Origin: JAJFJD01 sp965228695
GTDB taxonomy: Bacteria > Pseudomonadota > Alphaproteobacteria > UBA8366
DNA length: 64,000 bases
Assembly (NCBI GenBank): GCA_965228695.1
Contig: CBDDIB010000002.1
Span: forward strand, 4,092,001 to 4,156,000
Direction of reading: 5' to 3'
Shown here: in pieces, positions 25,920-33,861 of the stretch
How the letters are laid out: the number at the start of each line of letters is the position of its first letter
Position numbering within the stretch: position 1 is the first letter of the stretch
The notes under the pieces: generated by a model
Databases searched by the model: none
Seen by the model: the letters and a program-made list of their open reading frames with translations, nothing else
What the model was told of the DNA's origin: nothing
Position numbers and translations under genes: made by a program

Positions 25920-26849
25920 TTGGCGACAAAAATCACTATCAACTTCGGCGACCCGGACATCGCGGAAGAAGCCGCCAGCATCCCCAACGATGGCGCCGGT
26001 CCTTGCCCCATCGAAACCATTATCCGCCGGATCGGCGTCCACCCCATGGCGCTGTTGTATCCCGAAAAGATCCGCGACCCCGACGAGCGGAAACGGGTGG
26101 AGGACCGGGCAAGCGATGGCGGGGAATTTTTCATCGACCGATTGGCTGCGGGTATGGCGGCATTGGCCGCCGCGTTTCATCCGAAACCGGTAATCGTGCG
26201 CCTGTCCGATTTCCAGAGCGACGAATACGCGGAATTGGACGGGGGCCGGGATTTCGAGCCTGCCGAACACAATCCGATGATCGCCTGGCGCGGCGCAGTT
26301 CGGTACACCCACCCCGATTACGCGGAAGCATTTGCGCTGGAATGCGCCGCAGTGAAGCGGGTTCGCCAGGGTATGGGCCTGACCAACCTGCATCCCTTGG
26401 TGCCCTATTGCCGGCGCCTCTCGGAGGCACGCGCGGTCATCGATGCGATGGCGGCCAATGGTCTTCGCCAGAACGTCGACGGTCTGCAGATTCACCTGAT
26501 GGCGGAGGTGCCCAACAACGCCATGGAAATCGATGGTCTCGCCGATCTATTCGACGGCATCTCCATCGGATCGCGGGATTTGACGCAACTGCTGCTCGGC
26601 ATCGATGCCGGCGCCGCATTCGTCAGCGACGCCGATTTCGATCCGTGTGATCCCGGCGTCCTGCACTGCATCCGATTGATCATAGAGGGTGCAAAACGCC
26701 GCAATTGTCCCGTTAGCATCTGTGGTCCGACACCCTCTGAGCGTCCCGAGATGGCCGAGTTCGTCGTCCGTCACGGGATCGATGGCATTAGCCTGCGCCC
26801 GGATAGCGTGGTCGAGACGACCCGGAACGTGCGCCGGCTCGAACAGTAA
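25920..26849 (+). CDS. Free-standing PEP-binding TIM-barrel domain of PEP synthase type
   Basis: 309 residues that correspond only to the C-terminal third of phosphoenolpyruvate synthase (about 790 residues). Active-site residues are all kept: Arg94 in VRLSDFQSDEY, Arg124 in WRGAVRY, Glu196 in LMAEVPNN, Asp220 in IGSRDLTQL and Cys268 in SICGPTPSERPE. The ATP-grasp domain and the swivelling phospho-His domain (TCHAA-type motif) are absent here and in neighbouring genes. The start is a TTG with an excellent AGGAGG 6 bp upstream, so this is a genuine short gene, not a fragment. It may be a PEP/pyruvate/oxaloacetate-handling lyase or need a partner in trans. Confidence 0.85.
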   Translation: MATKITINFGDPDIAEEAASIPNDGAGPCPIETIIRRIGVHPMALLYPEKIRDPDERKRVEDRASDGGEFFIDRLAAGMAALAAAFHPKPVIVRLSDFQSDEYAELDGGRDFEPAEHNPMIAWRGAVRYTHPDYAEAFALECAAVKRVRQGMGLTNLHPLVPYCRRLSEARAVIDAMAANGLRQNVDGLQIHLMAEVPNNAMEIDGLADLFDGISIGSRDLTQLLLGIDAGAAFVSDADFDPCDPGVLHCIRLIIEGAKRRNCPVSICGPTPSERPEMAEFVVRHGIDGISLRPDSVVETTRNVRRLEQ

Positions 26850-26993
26850 CACCGCGACTGTTAGCGGCATCAAAGTAATTCTTGAATAGCGTATCGAGGA
26901 CCAGCGGGTATCGGCGTTTGGTTTAGGGTATGCCGTCTCGAAATGAGCCTGATTGGTTAAACCCACCGTCTCGCATTAAACTCGGCGCCAATT

Positions 26994-28328
26994 ATGCAAA
27001 AATTCATGACCCCGGACTGGTGGATCGAGCTGTGGGCGACCCTTTGGACCTGGGTCGAAACCGAACTGCTCATCTGGCCGAGCGCCCTCCAAATCGCGGT
27101 TATCGCCGCATCGCTTGCGGCAGCGAAACTGCTCGCGACGCCTTGCGACAGATGGCTCACGAAAAAGATCGAAAATCTGGAAACGGACTTCAGATTGCGC
27201 GGGTTTTTCCGGGCGCTGAAGGCCGTTACCGCGCCGATGATCTGGCTTGCCTTGATCTGGATCGCTGGGCTGATCGCGGACGCGACCGAGTTCCCCCGAA
27301 GCTTCCTGCGGATAACGGAAAGCCTCCTGTTCCTGTGGGTTGTCATCCGGCTGGCTGCGCGGCTCATCCGAAACCGCGCGATCAGCCATTTCGTGACCGT
27401 CGCCGCCTGGACCGTCGCCGCGCTGAACATTCTAGGCCTGTTGGACCCCGCGCTAAAGTTCCTAGACGGACTGGCGCTGAATTTGGGTCAGGCGCGAATT
27501 TCGCTGCTCCTGATCATCAAGGCGTTGCTTGTCTTGGTATTGCTGCTTTGGCTGGCGTTGCTCCTATCCCGGCTCGGGGAGCGCAGCATTCGGTCGGCAG
27601 AGTCCTTTACGCCGTCCGTACAGGAATTGCTGGCGAAGTTGTTGCGGATCGCATTGATCACCCTCGCCTTTCTGCTGGCGCTCAATGTGGTTGGGATCGA
27701 CCTTACGGCGCTGACGATCTTCGGCGGCGCGCTCGGCGTCGGCCTCGGTTTCGGCATGCAGAAAATCGTCGCGAATTTCATCAGCGGGCTGATTCTGTTG
27801 CTTGACCGGTCGATCAAACCCGGCGATGTCATTGCCATCGACGACACGTTCGGGTGGATAAACCATTTGGGAATTCGGTACACGTCGCTCATTACCCGGG
27901 ACGGGACCGAGCACTTGATTCCGAATGAGTTGTTGATCACGGAACGCGTCGAGAATTGGTCGCATTCCGATCGAAAGGTCCGTTTCAAGATCGGCGTCGG
28001 CGTTTCCTACAAATCGGATATTTTCCGGGCGCGGCAGCTTTGCATCGACGCCGCGAACGAAACCGAGCGGATCCTGGACGACCCACCGGTGGTCTGTCAC
28101 CTCGTCGAGTTCGGCGATAGTTCCGTGAATCTCGAGATCAGGGTTTGGATTCAAGACCCGGTGCGGGGCGTGACCAACGTTCTCTCCGAAGTCCGGTTGA
28201 ACGTGTGGAAAAAATTCCACGACCACGGCATCGAGATTCCGTTCCCGCAACGCGACCTGCATTTGCGGTCCGTCGTCGATGCGGCGATCCATGAGCCCGT
28301 CGACGCAGACGACGTGCCCGACACATAA
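26994..28328 (+). CDS. MscS family mechanosensitive ion channel
   Basis: 444 residues. Several N-terminal membrane helices (about 25-200) precede the pore-lining TM3 segment GGALGVGLGFGMQKIVANFISGLILLLDRSIKPGDVI, the hallmark of MscS, and the soluble beta and alpha/beta vestibule domains follow. The channel opens under membrane tension to release solutes. It is a monocistronic gene; the first ATG at 26994 is followed by another at 27006, and neither has a strong ribosome binding site. Confidence 0.9.
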   Translation: MQKFMTPDWWIELWATLWTWVETELLIWPSALQIAVIAASLAAAKLLATPCDRWLTKKIENLETDFRLRGFFRALKAVTAPMIWLALIWIAGLIADATEFPRSFLRITESLLFLWVVIRLAARLIRNRAISHFVTVAAWTVAALNILGLLDPALKFLDGLALNLGQARISLLLIIKALLVLVLLLWLALLLSRLGERSIRSAESFTPSVQELLAKLLRIALITLAFLLALNVVGIDLTALTIFGGALGVGLGFGMQKIVANFISGLILLLDRSIKPGDVIAIDDTFGWINHLGIRYTSLITRDGTEHLIPNELLITERVENWSHSDRKVRFKIGVGVSYKSDIFRARQLCIDAANETERILDDPPVVCHLVEFGDSSVNLEIRVWIQDPVRGVTNVLSEVRLNVWKKFHDHGIEIPFPQRDLHLRSVVDAAIHEPVDADDVPDT

Positions 28329-28379
28329 GCCAATCGCGCGCCTAATTCTGCCCGCCCACCGTCGTGGACCGGTTGCGCC

Positions 28380-29804
28380 TTAGTCCGCCCAGCTCAAGTC
28401 CGGCTGCGCGTCCTTCCAGTCGGTCGCCTGCTCGAAGGCATAGCCGGCCCGCAGGATCACGTCTTCCGCGAACGGCTTGCCGTTGATCAGCAATCCTATC
28501 GGCAATCCCTTCGACGTGAACCCGCAGGGAACCGACAATCCGCAGAGACCGAGACGGTTGCCGACATTGGTGTTCGCCATATATTGCGCCGCGTAGTCCA
28601 GGTAAACATCGAGCGATTCGTCGACCGTCGCCACCGGCAGCGCCGGGATACGCGTGGTTGGCGCCAGGATGACATCGACATCCCGCAGCGTTTCCATTTG
28701 AGAGGCCTGGAGCGCCTTCAGTTCCTGCAGCATCTTGATGTAATCCGTCGCGAGGTGGTCGCGGTCGCCGACCATGCGCGGGCCGACGATCGGGTCCATG
28801 CGATCGACACTCGTTCTTATCCGCTCCTCGTGGATCACCGCCGCCTCGGCCCCGTTGACCACCGATGCCATCGCGGCCGCAGCCGTCGCCTCGGGATAGG
28901 CGATGTTGTCCACCCTCGCCCCAAGTTCGCGGAATACGTCCGCCGCCGCGCCGACGGCCTTCTCGACCTCCGGATCGAGATTATCGAAGAAGACATCCTG
29001 CGGGATACCGACCCGCAATCCCTTGGCCCCTGCCTTCAACGACCCGAGCACGTCCGTCGGGCGAATACCGAGCGTGCTCTCGTCCCGGGCATCCTCGCCC
29101 TGCAGGATCTGATAAACGAGGGCGGCGTCTTCGACACTGCGGGTGAGCGGGCCCGCGGAATCGAGGGTCCAACTGAGCGGAAAGATACCGAAGCGGCTGA
29201 CCCGGCCAACCGTCGTCTTCAAACCGACCGTGCCGCATAGGCCCGCCGGCGTGCGGACCGAGCCGCCGGTATCCGTACCAAGCCCCATCGGCGCCAAACC
29301 GCTTGCAACGGCGACGGCGGTTCCGGCGCTCGAGCCACCCGGCACGCAGTGCTCCGCGCTCCACGGATTATGCGGCGTGCCCTGGATATGGTTGATCCCG
29401 ACGATACCCTTGGCGAACTCCACCGTGACCGTCTTGCCGAGCACGATCATGCCCGCCGCCGCGAGACGCCGCGTCACTTCGCTTTCCTGAGTCTTCGGCG
29501 CATCATCCACGGTGCGCGACCCCGCCGTGGTCGGCAGGCCGACGACGTCGTAGAGGTCCTTCACCGCATAGGGAATACCGTGCAAGGGGCCGAGGTCACG
29601 GCCGGACGCCATCAAACCCTCGGCGGCCGTCGCTTCCGCCATGGCGCGATCCGCGGTCACCAGGTTGAAGGCGTTCAGGGGACCGTTCAATGCCTCGATG
29701 CGGTCGATCAAGTGTTCCGTCAGCCCCGTCGGCGTGACCGCGCCGGAGCGCAACCTCGCGGCCAACTCGGAGATGGATCGATAGTGCAGTGGGCGATCGG
29801 TCAT
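28380..29804 (-). CDS. Amidase-signature family enzyme (amidase 1)
   Basis: 474 residues. The Ser-cisSer-Lys triad is Lys82 (AVKDLYDVVG), Ser158 (VPGGSSAGTA) and Ser182 (GTDTGGSVR), with the correct 24-residue serine spacing. Hydrolyses an amide to acid and ammonia or amine; substrate unknown. The ATG at 29804 begins the conserved N-terminus; frame open to 29885. It lies 37 bp downstream of an MLE-subgroup enolase-superfamily gene on the same strand, likely one transcript, so the two may act on one substrate. Confidence 0.9.
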   Translation of the reverse strand: MTDRPLHYRSISELAARLRSGAVTPTGLTEHLIDRIEALNGPLNAFNLVTADRAMAEATAAEGLMASGRDLGPLHGIPYAVKDLYDVVGLPTTAGSRTVDDAPKTQESEVTRRLAAAGMIVLGKTVTVEFAKGIVGINHIQGTPHNPWSAEHCVPGGSSAGTAVAVASGLAPMGLGTDTGGSVRTPAGLCGTVGLKTTVGRVSRFGIFPLSWTLDSAGPLTRSVEDAALVYQILQGEDARDESTLGIRPTDVLGSLKAGAKGLRVGIPQDVFFDNLDPEVEKAVGAAADVFRELGARVDNIAYPEATAAAAMASVVNGAEAAVIHEERIRTSVDRMDPIVGPRMVGDRDHLATDYIKMLQELKALQASQMETLRDVDVILAPTTRIPALPVATVDESLDVYLDYAAQYMANTNVGNRLGLCGLSVPCGFTSKGLPIGLLINGKPFAEDVILRAGYAFEQATDWKDAQPDLSWAD

Positions 29805-29841
29805 GCGCTTTCTTTGCTCTGCAACGACACGAGCGGCCCGA

Positions 29842-30960
29842 CTAACTCTGATCCGACAGGTTGTATTGCGCCAGCTTCGCATCATCGAGATCGATGCCGA
29901 GTCCCGGCCCGGACGGGAGCGCGATGCGGCCCTTGCCGATGTCGAGCCGGGTCGTGGCCACGGTGTCGGTCACCTTGAGCGGGCCCACGCATTCCAATCC
30001 AGGCAGAATATTGCGCGACGTGGCGCCCAACATGATTTCCGCGATGGTGCTGAGGTCCAGCCCGAACCCGTGACCCATTACGACCTGGAGACCGGCCGCT
30101 TCCGCCGTGGAAATCATGCGCGAGGACGGCAACAAGCCACCGGCTTGCGTGATGCCGAACTTCACGAAGTCGGCGCAATCCGCCTTGATGACCCGGATCA
30201 GACTCGCGTAATCGCTGATGGATTCGTCGGCCATGATGGCGATGCCGCCTTCGCGCCGAACCCGCGCCAACCCCTCGAGATCGTCTTTCGGCACCGGCTG
30301 CTCGAACAACTGCATGTCGCACGATTTGACCGCCTGGCACAGCGCCAGCGCCTGCTCCACGGTGCATTGCTGGTTGGCGTCCATCCGCAGTTTGACATCG
30401 GAGCCGACGGCGTCCCGCACCGCCAAGACTCGCGCGCTGTCCTTTTCCACGTTGTTGCCGACCTTGATTTTCATGGATTGGAAGCCGGCGTCCTGCCAAC
30501 GCTTCGCCTCGGCGGCCGCTTCGTCCGGCGGCAGCTCGCCGACCCAGGCATTGAACAACACCTCGTCGAGGACGGCCCCGCCAACATAGTCGTGCAGCGC
30601 CATTCCCGTCCGGCGGCAGACAAGCTCGATACAGGCCAATTCCATCGCCGCCGCCGCAGAGGGCTGCGTCGGGATCAGCTTGGCGGCGATCTCGAACAGC
30701 CGGTTGATGTTCACCGGATCCTCGCCGATCATCGCCGGACCGAGACGGTCCCGAACGGCGGCGGCGAGTTCCTGCGCGGTATTGGGCGACGTCGCCCGGC
30801 CGGACGGGTCGATGCTGCTGATGCCAATGCCGCCGTCGCTGTCCGTGACACGCACGACCACGCATTTGGTGGCGTTCTTGGAGACACCGCCGCTCGTAAA
30901 CGTGCCGACGAGAGGCATCGCCACACCGAAAACCTCGACCTTACTGATTGTTGCCGTCAT
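29842..30960 (-). CDS. Mandelate racemase/muconate lactonizing enzyme family protein (MLE subgroup)
   Basis: 372 residues. Catalytic K-x-K is Lys164/Lys166 (SMKIKVGNN), the metal ligands are Asp194 (RMDANQQ), Glu220 (FEQPV) and Asp245 (MADES), and Lys267 (FVKFGITQAGG) is the second-side base; this lysine pattern defines the MLE subgroup (cycloisomerases, o-succinylbenzoate synthase, dipeptide and N-acyl-amino-acid racemases). The ATG at 30960 has GAGG 7 bp upstream. It leads the amidase 1 transcript and is divergent from amidase 2, so a racemase acting on an amide is one reading. Confidence 0.87.
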   Translation of the reverse strand: MTATISKVEVFGVAMPLVGTFTSGGVSKNATKCVVVRVTDSDGGIGISSIDPSGRATSPNTAQELAAAVRDRLGPAMIGEDPVNINRLFEIAAKLIPTQPSAAAAMELACIELVCRRTGMALHDYVGGAVLDEVLFNAWVGELPPDEAAAEAKRWQDAGFQSMKIKVGNNVEKDSARVLAVRDAVGSDVKLRMDANQQCTVEQALALCQAVKSCDMQLFEQPVPKDDLEGLARVRREGGIAIMADESISDYASLIRVIKADCADFVKFGITQAGGLLPSSRMISTAEAAGLQVVMGHGFGLDLSTIAEIMLGATSRNILPGLECVGPLKVTDTVATTRLDIGKGRIALPSGPGLGIDLDDAKLAQYNLSDQS

Positions 30961-31127
30961 TTGGTACCTCATCCGTCGTCTGGGGCGCGACGTTCGCTCG
31001 AATTGTTCTAAGATGAGCGGCGGGCGGTTCCGACCATGCCATCCGCGGCTCTCGTATTACTCCGCGACCAATGTAGCATCTAACCGCCAATGCCGCCGAA
31101 TATCCGTTTCACAGAGTGGAAGACCGG

Positions 31128-32426
31128 ATGCCGATGAAAACACCACCGAATGAATTGTCGATCACAGCCGCGTCCGCGGCCATCGCCGCCGGGGACCTGA
31201 CGCCCGAAGCGTTGATGGAAAGTTGCCTGGACCGCATCGCCGCGCGCGAACCCGCGGTCGAAGCCTTCGCGCATTACGACGGCGAAGCCGCGCTCGACGC
31301 CGCCCGGCAGCTTCCGGAAACACACGGCTTCGGCCCGCTCTACGGCATTCCGGTCGGGATCAAGGACATCATCGATACCGCGGACATGCCGACCGAATGC
31401 AATTCGCCGATATACGCGGGGCATCGACCGGCCCGGGACGCCGCCTGCGTGGAGCGATTGCGGCAAGCTGGCGCGATCATTCTCGGCAAGACCGTCACCA
31501 CGGAATTCGCCTCCACCTTCCCCGGCCCCACCCGGCATCCGCGGGACGGCAGCCGCACGCCCGGCGGCTCGTCGAGCGGGTCGGCCGCCGCGGTCGGCGA
31601 CTTCATGCTGCCGCTGGCGCTCGGCACCCAGACCGGCGGCTCAATGATCCGGCCGTCCGCATTCAACGGCGTGGTCGGCTACAAGCCGGCGTGGGGATTG
31701 TTCGACACGACCGGCGTGAAACCGCTGGCGTTCGACTTGGATACCATCGGGTTCATGGTCCGCAGCCTCGATGATGTGCCGGTCGTCTCCGGCGTGCTGG
31801 CCGATCGGGCTCCGTCGGTGCCGGCCTCCGTCGAAACACCGAAGATCGCTTTCGTGCGGTCGGCCGACTGGGACACGGCGGATCCGGAAACGCAGGCTCT
31901 ACTAGTGGAGACGGCGGAGCGGTTGGCAAAGGCCGGCGCCGTCGTCCGCGATGTCACGCTTCCCGATCCCTTCGACCGGGTCAGCCCGGGCCAGCGAATC
32001 GTCATGGCGTATCAAGCCGCGGAGGCCTTCGAGCACGAATGGGCGCACCATCGCGACTCGTTGAGCGACAGCTTCCGGTCGCTTATCCAGAACGGACTCG
32101 ACGTATCGGCGGCGGAACGGGCGGACGTCATGGCAACTTTTGAAAAATGCCGTGCGCAGCTTCCGAGCCTCTTCGACGACGGCGAGGTCATCCTGACCCC
32201 AAGCGCCGTGGGCGAAGCGCCGCCCGGCCTTCACTCGACGGGGAACTCGGTGTTCAATCGTACGTGGACGGCCTTGCACGTGCCCTGTCTGACGGTTCCG
32301 GTCACCGACGGGCCGAACGGCATGCCGCTCGGCGTACAATTTGTCGATCCGCACAGCGACGAAGCCGCCCTTCTGGGCACCGCCCGATGGGCCGCACGGG
32401 CACTCGACCTGCCGGTCTTCGATTAG
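31128..32426 (+). CDS. Amidase-signature family enzyme (amidase 2)
   Basis: 432 residues with Lys79 (PVGIKDIIDTAD), cis-Ser148 (TPGGSSSGSAAA) and nucleophile Ser172 (GTQTGGSMIRP). It is shorter than the other two amidases here and only distantly similar to them, so they are not a recent tandem duplication. Substrate unknown. A GTG at 31116 is an alternative start. An Fe-S protein gene follows after 74 bp on the same strand. Confidence 0.9.
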   Translation: MPMKTPPNELSITAASAAIAAGDLTPEALMESCLDRIAAREPAVEAFAHYDGEAALDAARQLPETHGFGPLYGIPVGIKDIIDTADMPTECNSPIYAGHRPARDAACVERLRQAGAIILGKTVTTEFASTFPGPTRHPRDGSRTPGGSSSGSAAAVGDFMLPLALGTQTGGSMIRPSAFNGVVGYKPAWGLFDTTGVKPLAFDLDTIGFMVRSLDDVPVVSGVLADRAPSVPASVETPKIAFVRSADWDTADPETQALLVETAERLAKAGAVVRDVTLPDPFDRVSPGQRIVMAYQAAEAFEHEWAHHRDSLSDSFRSLIQNGLDVSAAERADVMATFEKCRAQLPSLFDDGEVILTPSAVGEAPPGLHSTGNSVFNRTWTALHVPCLTVPVTDGPNGMPLGVQFVDPHSDEAALLGTARWAARALDLPVFD

Positions 32427-32500
32427 CCGCGCCCTTTGACGCGTATGAGGCGACCTGCCTAAAGTGCGAACGGTATCGGAAGTCAATACAGGGGCAAATC

Positions 32501-33844
32501 GTGCCGGAAGACGGCAGCATAAGATTCCTCGAAGCGGTCGGCAGTCGTGTCCAGGACACGCTCGACGCCTGCACGAAGTGCGGCAAATGCGTCGAGGCGT
32601 GCCCGATGGTCGGCCCGGCCGGGCTGGACGCGGGCAACGCCCGCGAGATCGTCGACGGCATGCTGGATCTGCTTTCCGGCGGCCCGGGCACACCCGATGC
32701 CGAGCGGTTCGCCGAAGTCTGCACGAACAGCGGAAAATGCATCCCGGCCTGCGACTACGGCGTCAATCCGCGCTTCATGGTCAACATGGCCCGCGTCGCC
32801 GCCAAGGAGCGGCTCGGCGAAGAAGCGGTCCGCCATGGTGCCAAGAAATTCTTCAACAACATGAACCGCTCGACGCGGCTGATCTCGCGTCTCCTTCTCC
32901 CGCCGGAGGTCCACGCGCGGCTCAACCCGCCCCTGCTGCGGGACGGCGACTACCCGGCGGAAGCGCCGGATATCGTGCTTTATACCGGGTGCAACGTGAT
33001 CAAGACACCGCACATCGCGTTGCTGATCCTCGACGTTTTGGATGCCCTCGGCGTCACCTACGAGGTGATGGGCGGCGCATCGACCTGTTGCGGCATTCAG
33101 CACTTCAAGCAGGGCGACGCGAAGATCGCGGGCCGCATCGGTTTCAGCACGATCGAACGGCTCGGACGGCCGCGCGCCGAACGGGTGATTTCCTGGTGCC
33201 CAAGCTGTCAGATACAGATCGGGGAAGTGGCCCTGCCCGCCTACGAAGAATCGCACGGCGCGATGCCGTTCGACCTGAGCCCGATCACGGAGTTCTTCGA
33301 CGAAAACCTCGAACAACTAAGGCCGTTGTTCGTCAATCCGGTTCCCAAGCGCGTGGCGCTTCAGGAACGCTCGGCCCTCCCCGGCATCAATGCAGCGGTC
33401 AAGAATGTCCTCGGCGCCATTCCCGAGCTGGAAGTGGTCGAATTGGATGTCCCGATCCTCAGCACCCAGGCGAGCCATCTCGGCGTCGTGCCGGACTATA
33501 AGGCGGACCTGCGTCAAATGGAATTCAAGGCCGCCGCCGAAGCCGGCGTCACGACATTCGCATCGATCTTCCACGGATGTCACCGCGAGTTGATCAAGTT
33601 CCAGCCGCAGGTTTCCTTCGAAACGCTGAACTTCATGGAACTGATCGGCGAAAGCATGGGCATCCACATCCCGGACCTTTACAAGCGCCTGCAGGTCATG
33701 GGGGACATCGATGCGATCCTTACCGATACGGCCGATCTCATCGAGACGCATGGCCTCGACCTCGAGACGCTACGCGACGTGATCGCAAGCGACATCCTGG
33801 ATGCCGTGCCGAAACTGGACGGGGTCGGCGCCCAAGCCGAATAA
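32501..33844 (+). CDS. Ferredoxin-like/CCG-domain (Fe-S)-binding protein, HdrBC-like
   Basis: 447 residues. A complete 4Fe-4S motif (CTKCGKCVEACP, Cys24, 27, 30 and 34) is followed by a second one reading CTNSGKCIPAC, with Ser77 replacing one cysteine. Then come two CCG-type domains: YTGCNV... STCCGIQH... WCPSC, and a degenerate second one ending in FHGCHRELIKF. The layout resembles fused heterodisulfide reductase HdrC-HdrB or glycolate oxidase GlcF, membrane-side electron transfer proteins. The GTG at 32501 has GGGG 8 bp upstream; the frame is open far upstream within amidase 2. Confidence 0.8.
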   Translation: MPEDGSIRFLEAVGSRVQDTLDACTKCGKCVEACPMVGPAGLDAGNAREIVDGMLDLLSGGPGTPDAERFAEVCTNSGKCIPACDYGVNPRFMVNMARVAAKERLGEEAVRHGAKKFFNNMNRSTRLISRLLLPPEVHARLNPPLLRDGDYPAEAPDIVLYTGCNVIKTPHIALLILDVLDALGVTYEVMGGASTCCGIQHFKQGDAKIAGRIGFSTIERLGRPRAERVISWCPSCQIQIGEVALPAYEESHGAMPFDLSPITEFFDENLEQLRPLFVNPVPKRVALQERSALPGINAAVKNVLGAIPELEVVELDVPILSTQASHLGVVPDYKADLRQMEFKAAAEAGVTTFASIFHGCHRELIKFQPQVSFETLNFMELIGESMGIHIPDLYKRLQVMGDIDAILTDTADLIETHGLDLETLRDVIASDILDAVPKLDGVGAQAE

Positions 33845-33861
33845 ATCTCCGGCTAGGAAAT

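Noticed and set aside
25920..26849. HpcH/HpaI aldolase as the identity of the barrel protein
   Set aside because: The GDPDIAEEAASIPNDG start, VRLSDFQSDEYAELDGG, SICGPTPSERPE and GSRDLTQL motifs are specific to PEP synthase, not to HpcH/HpaI enzymes.
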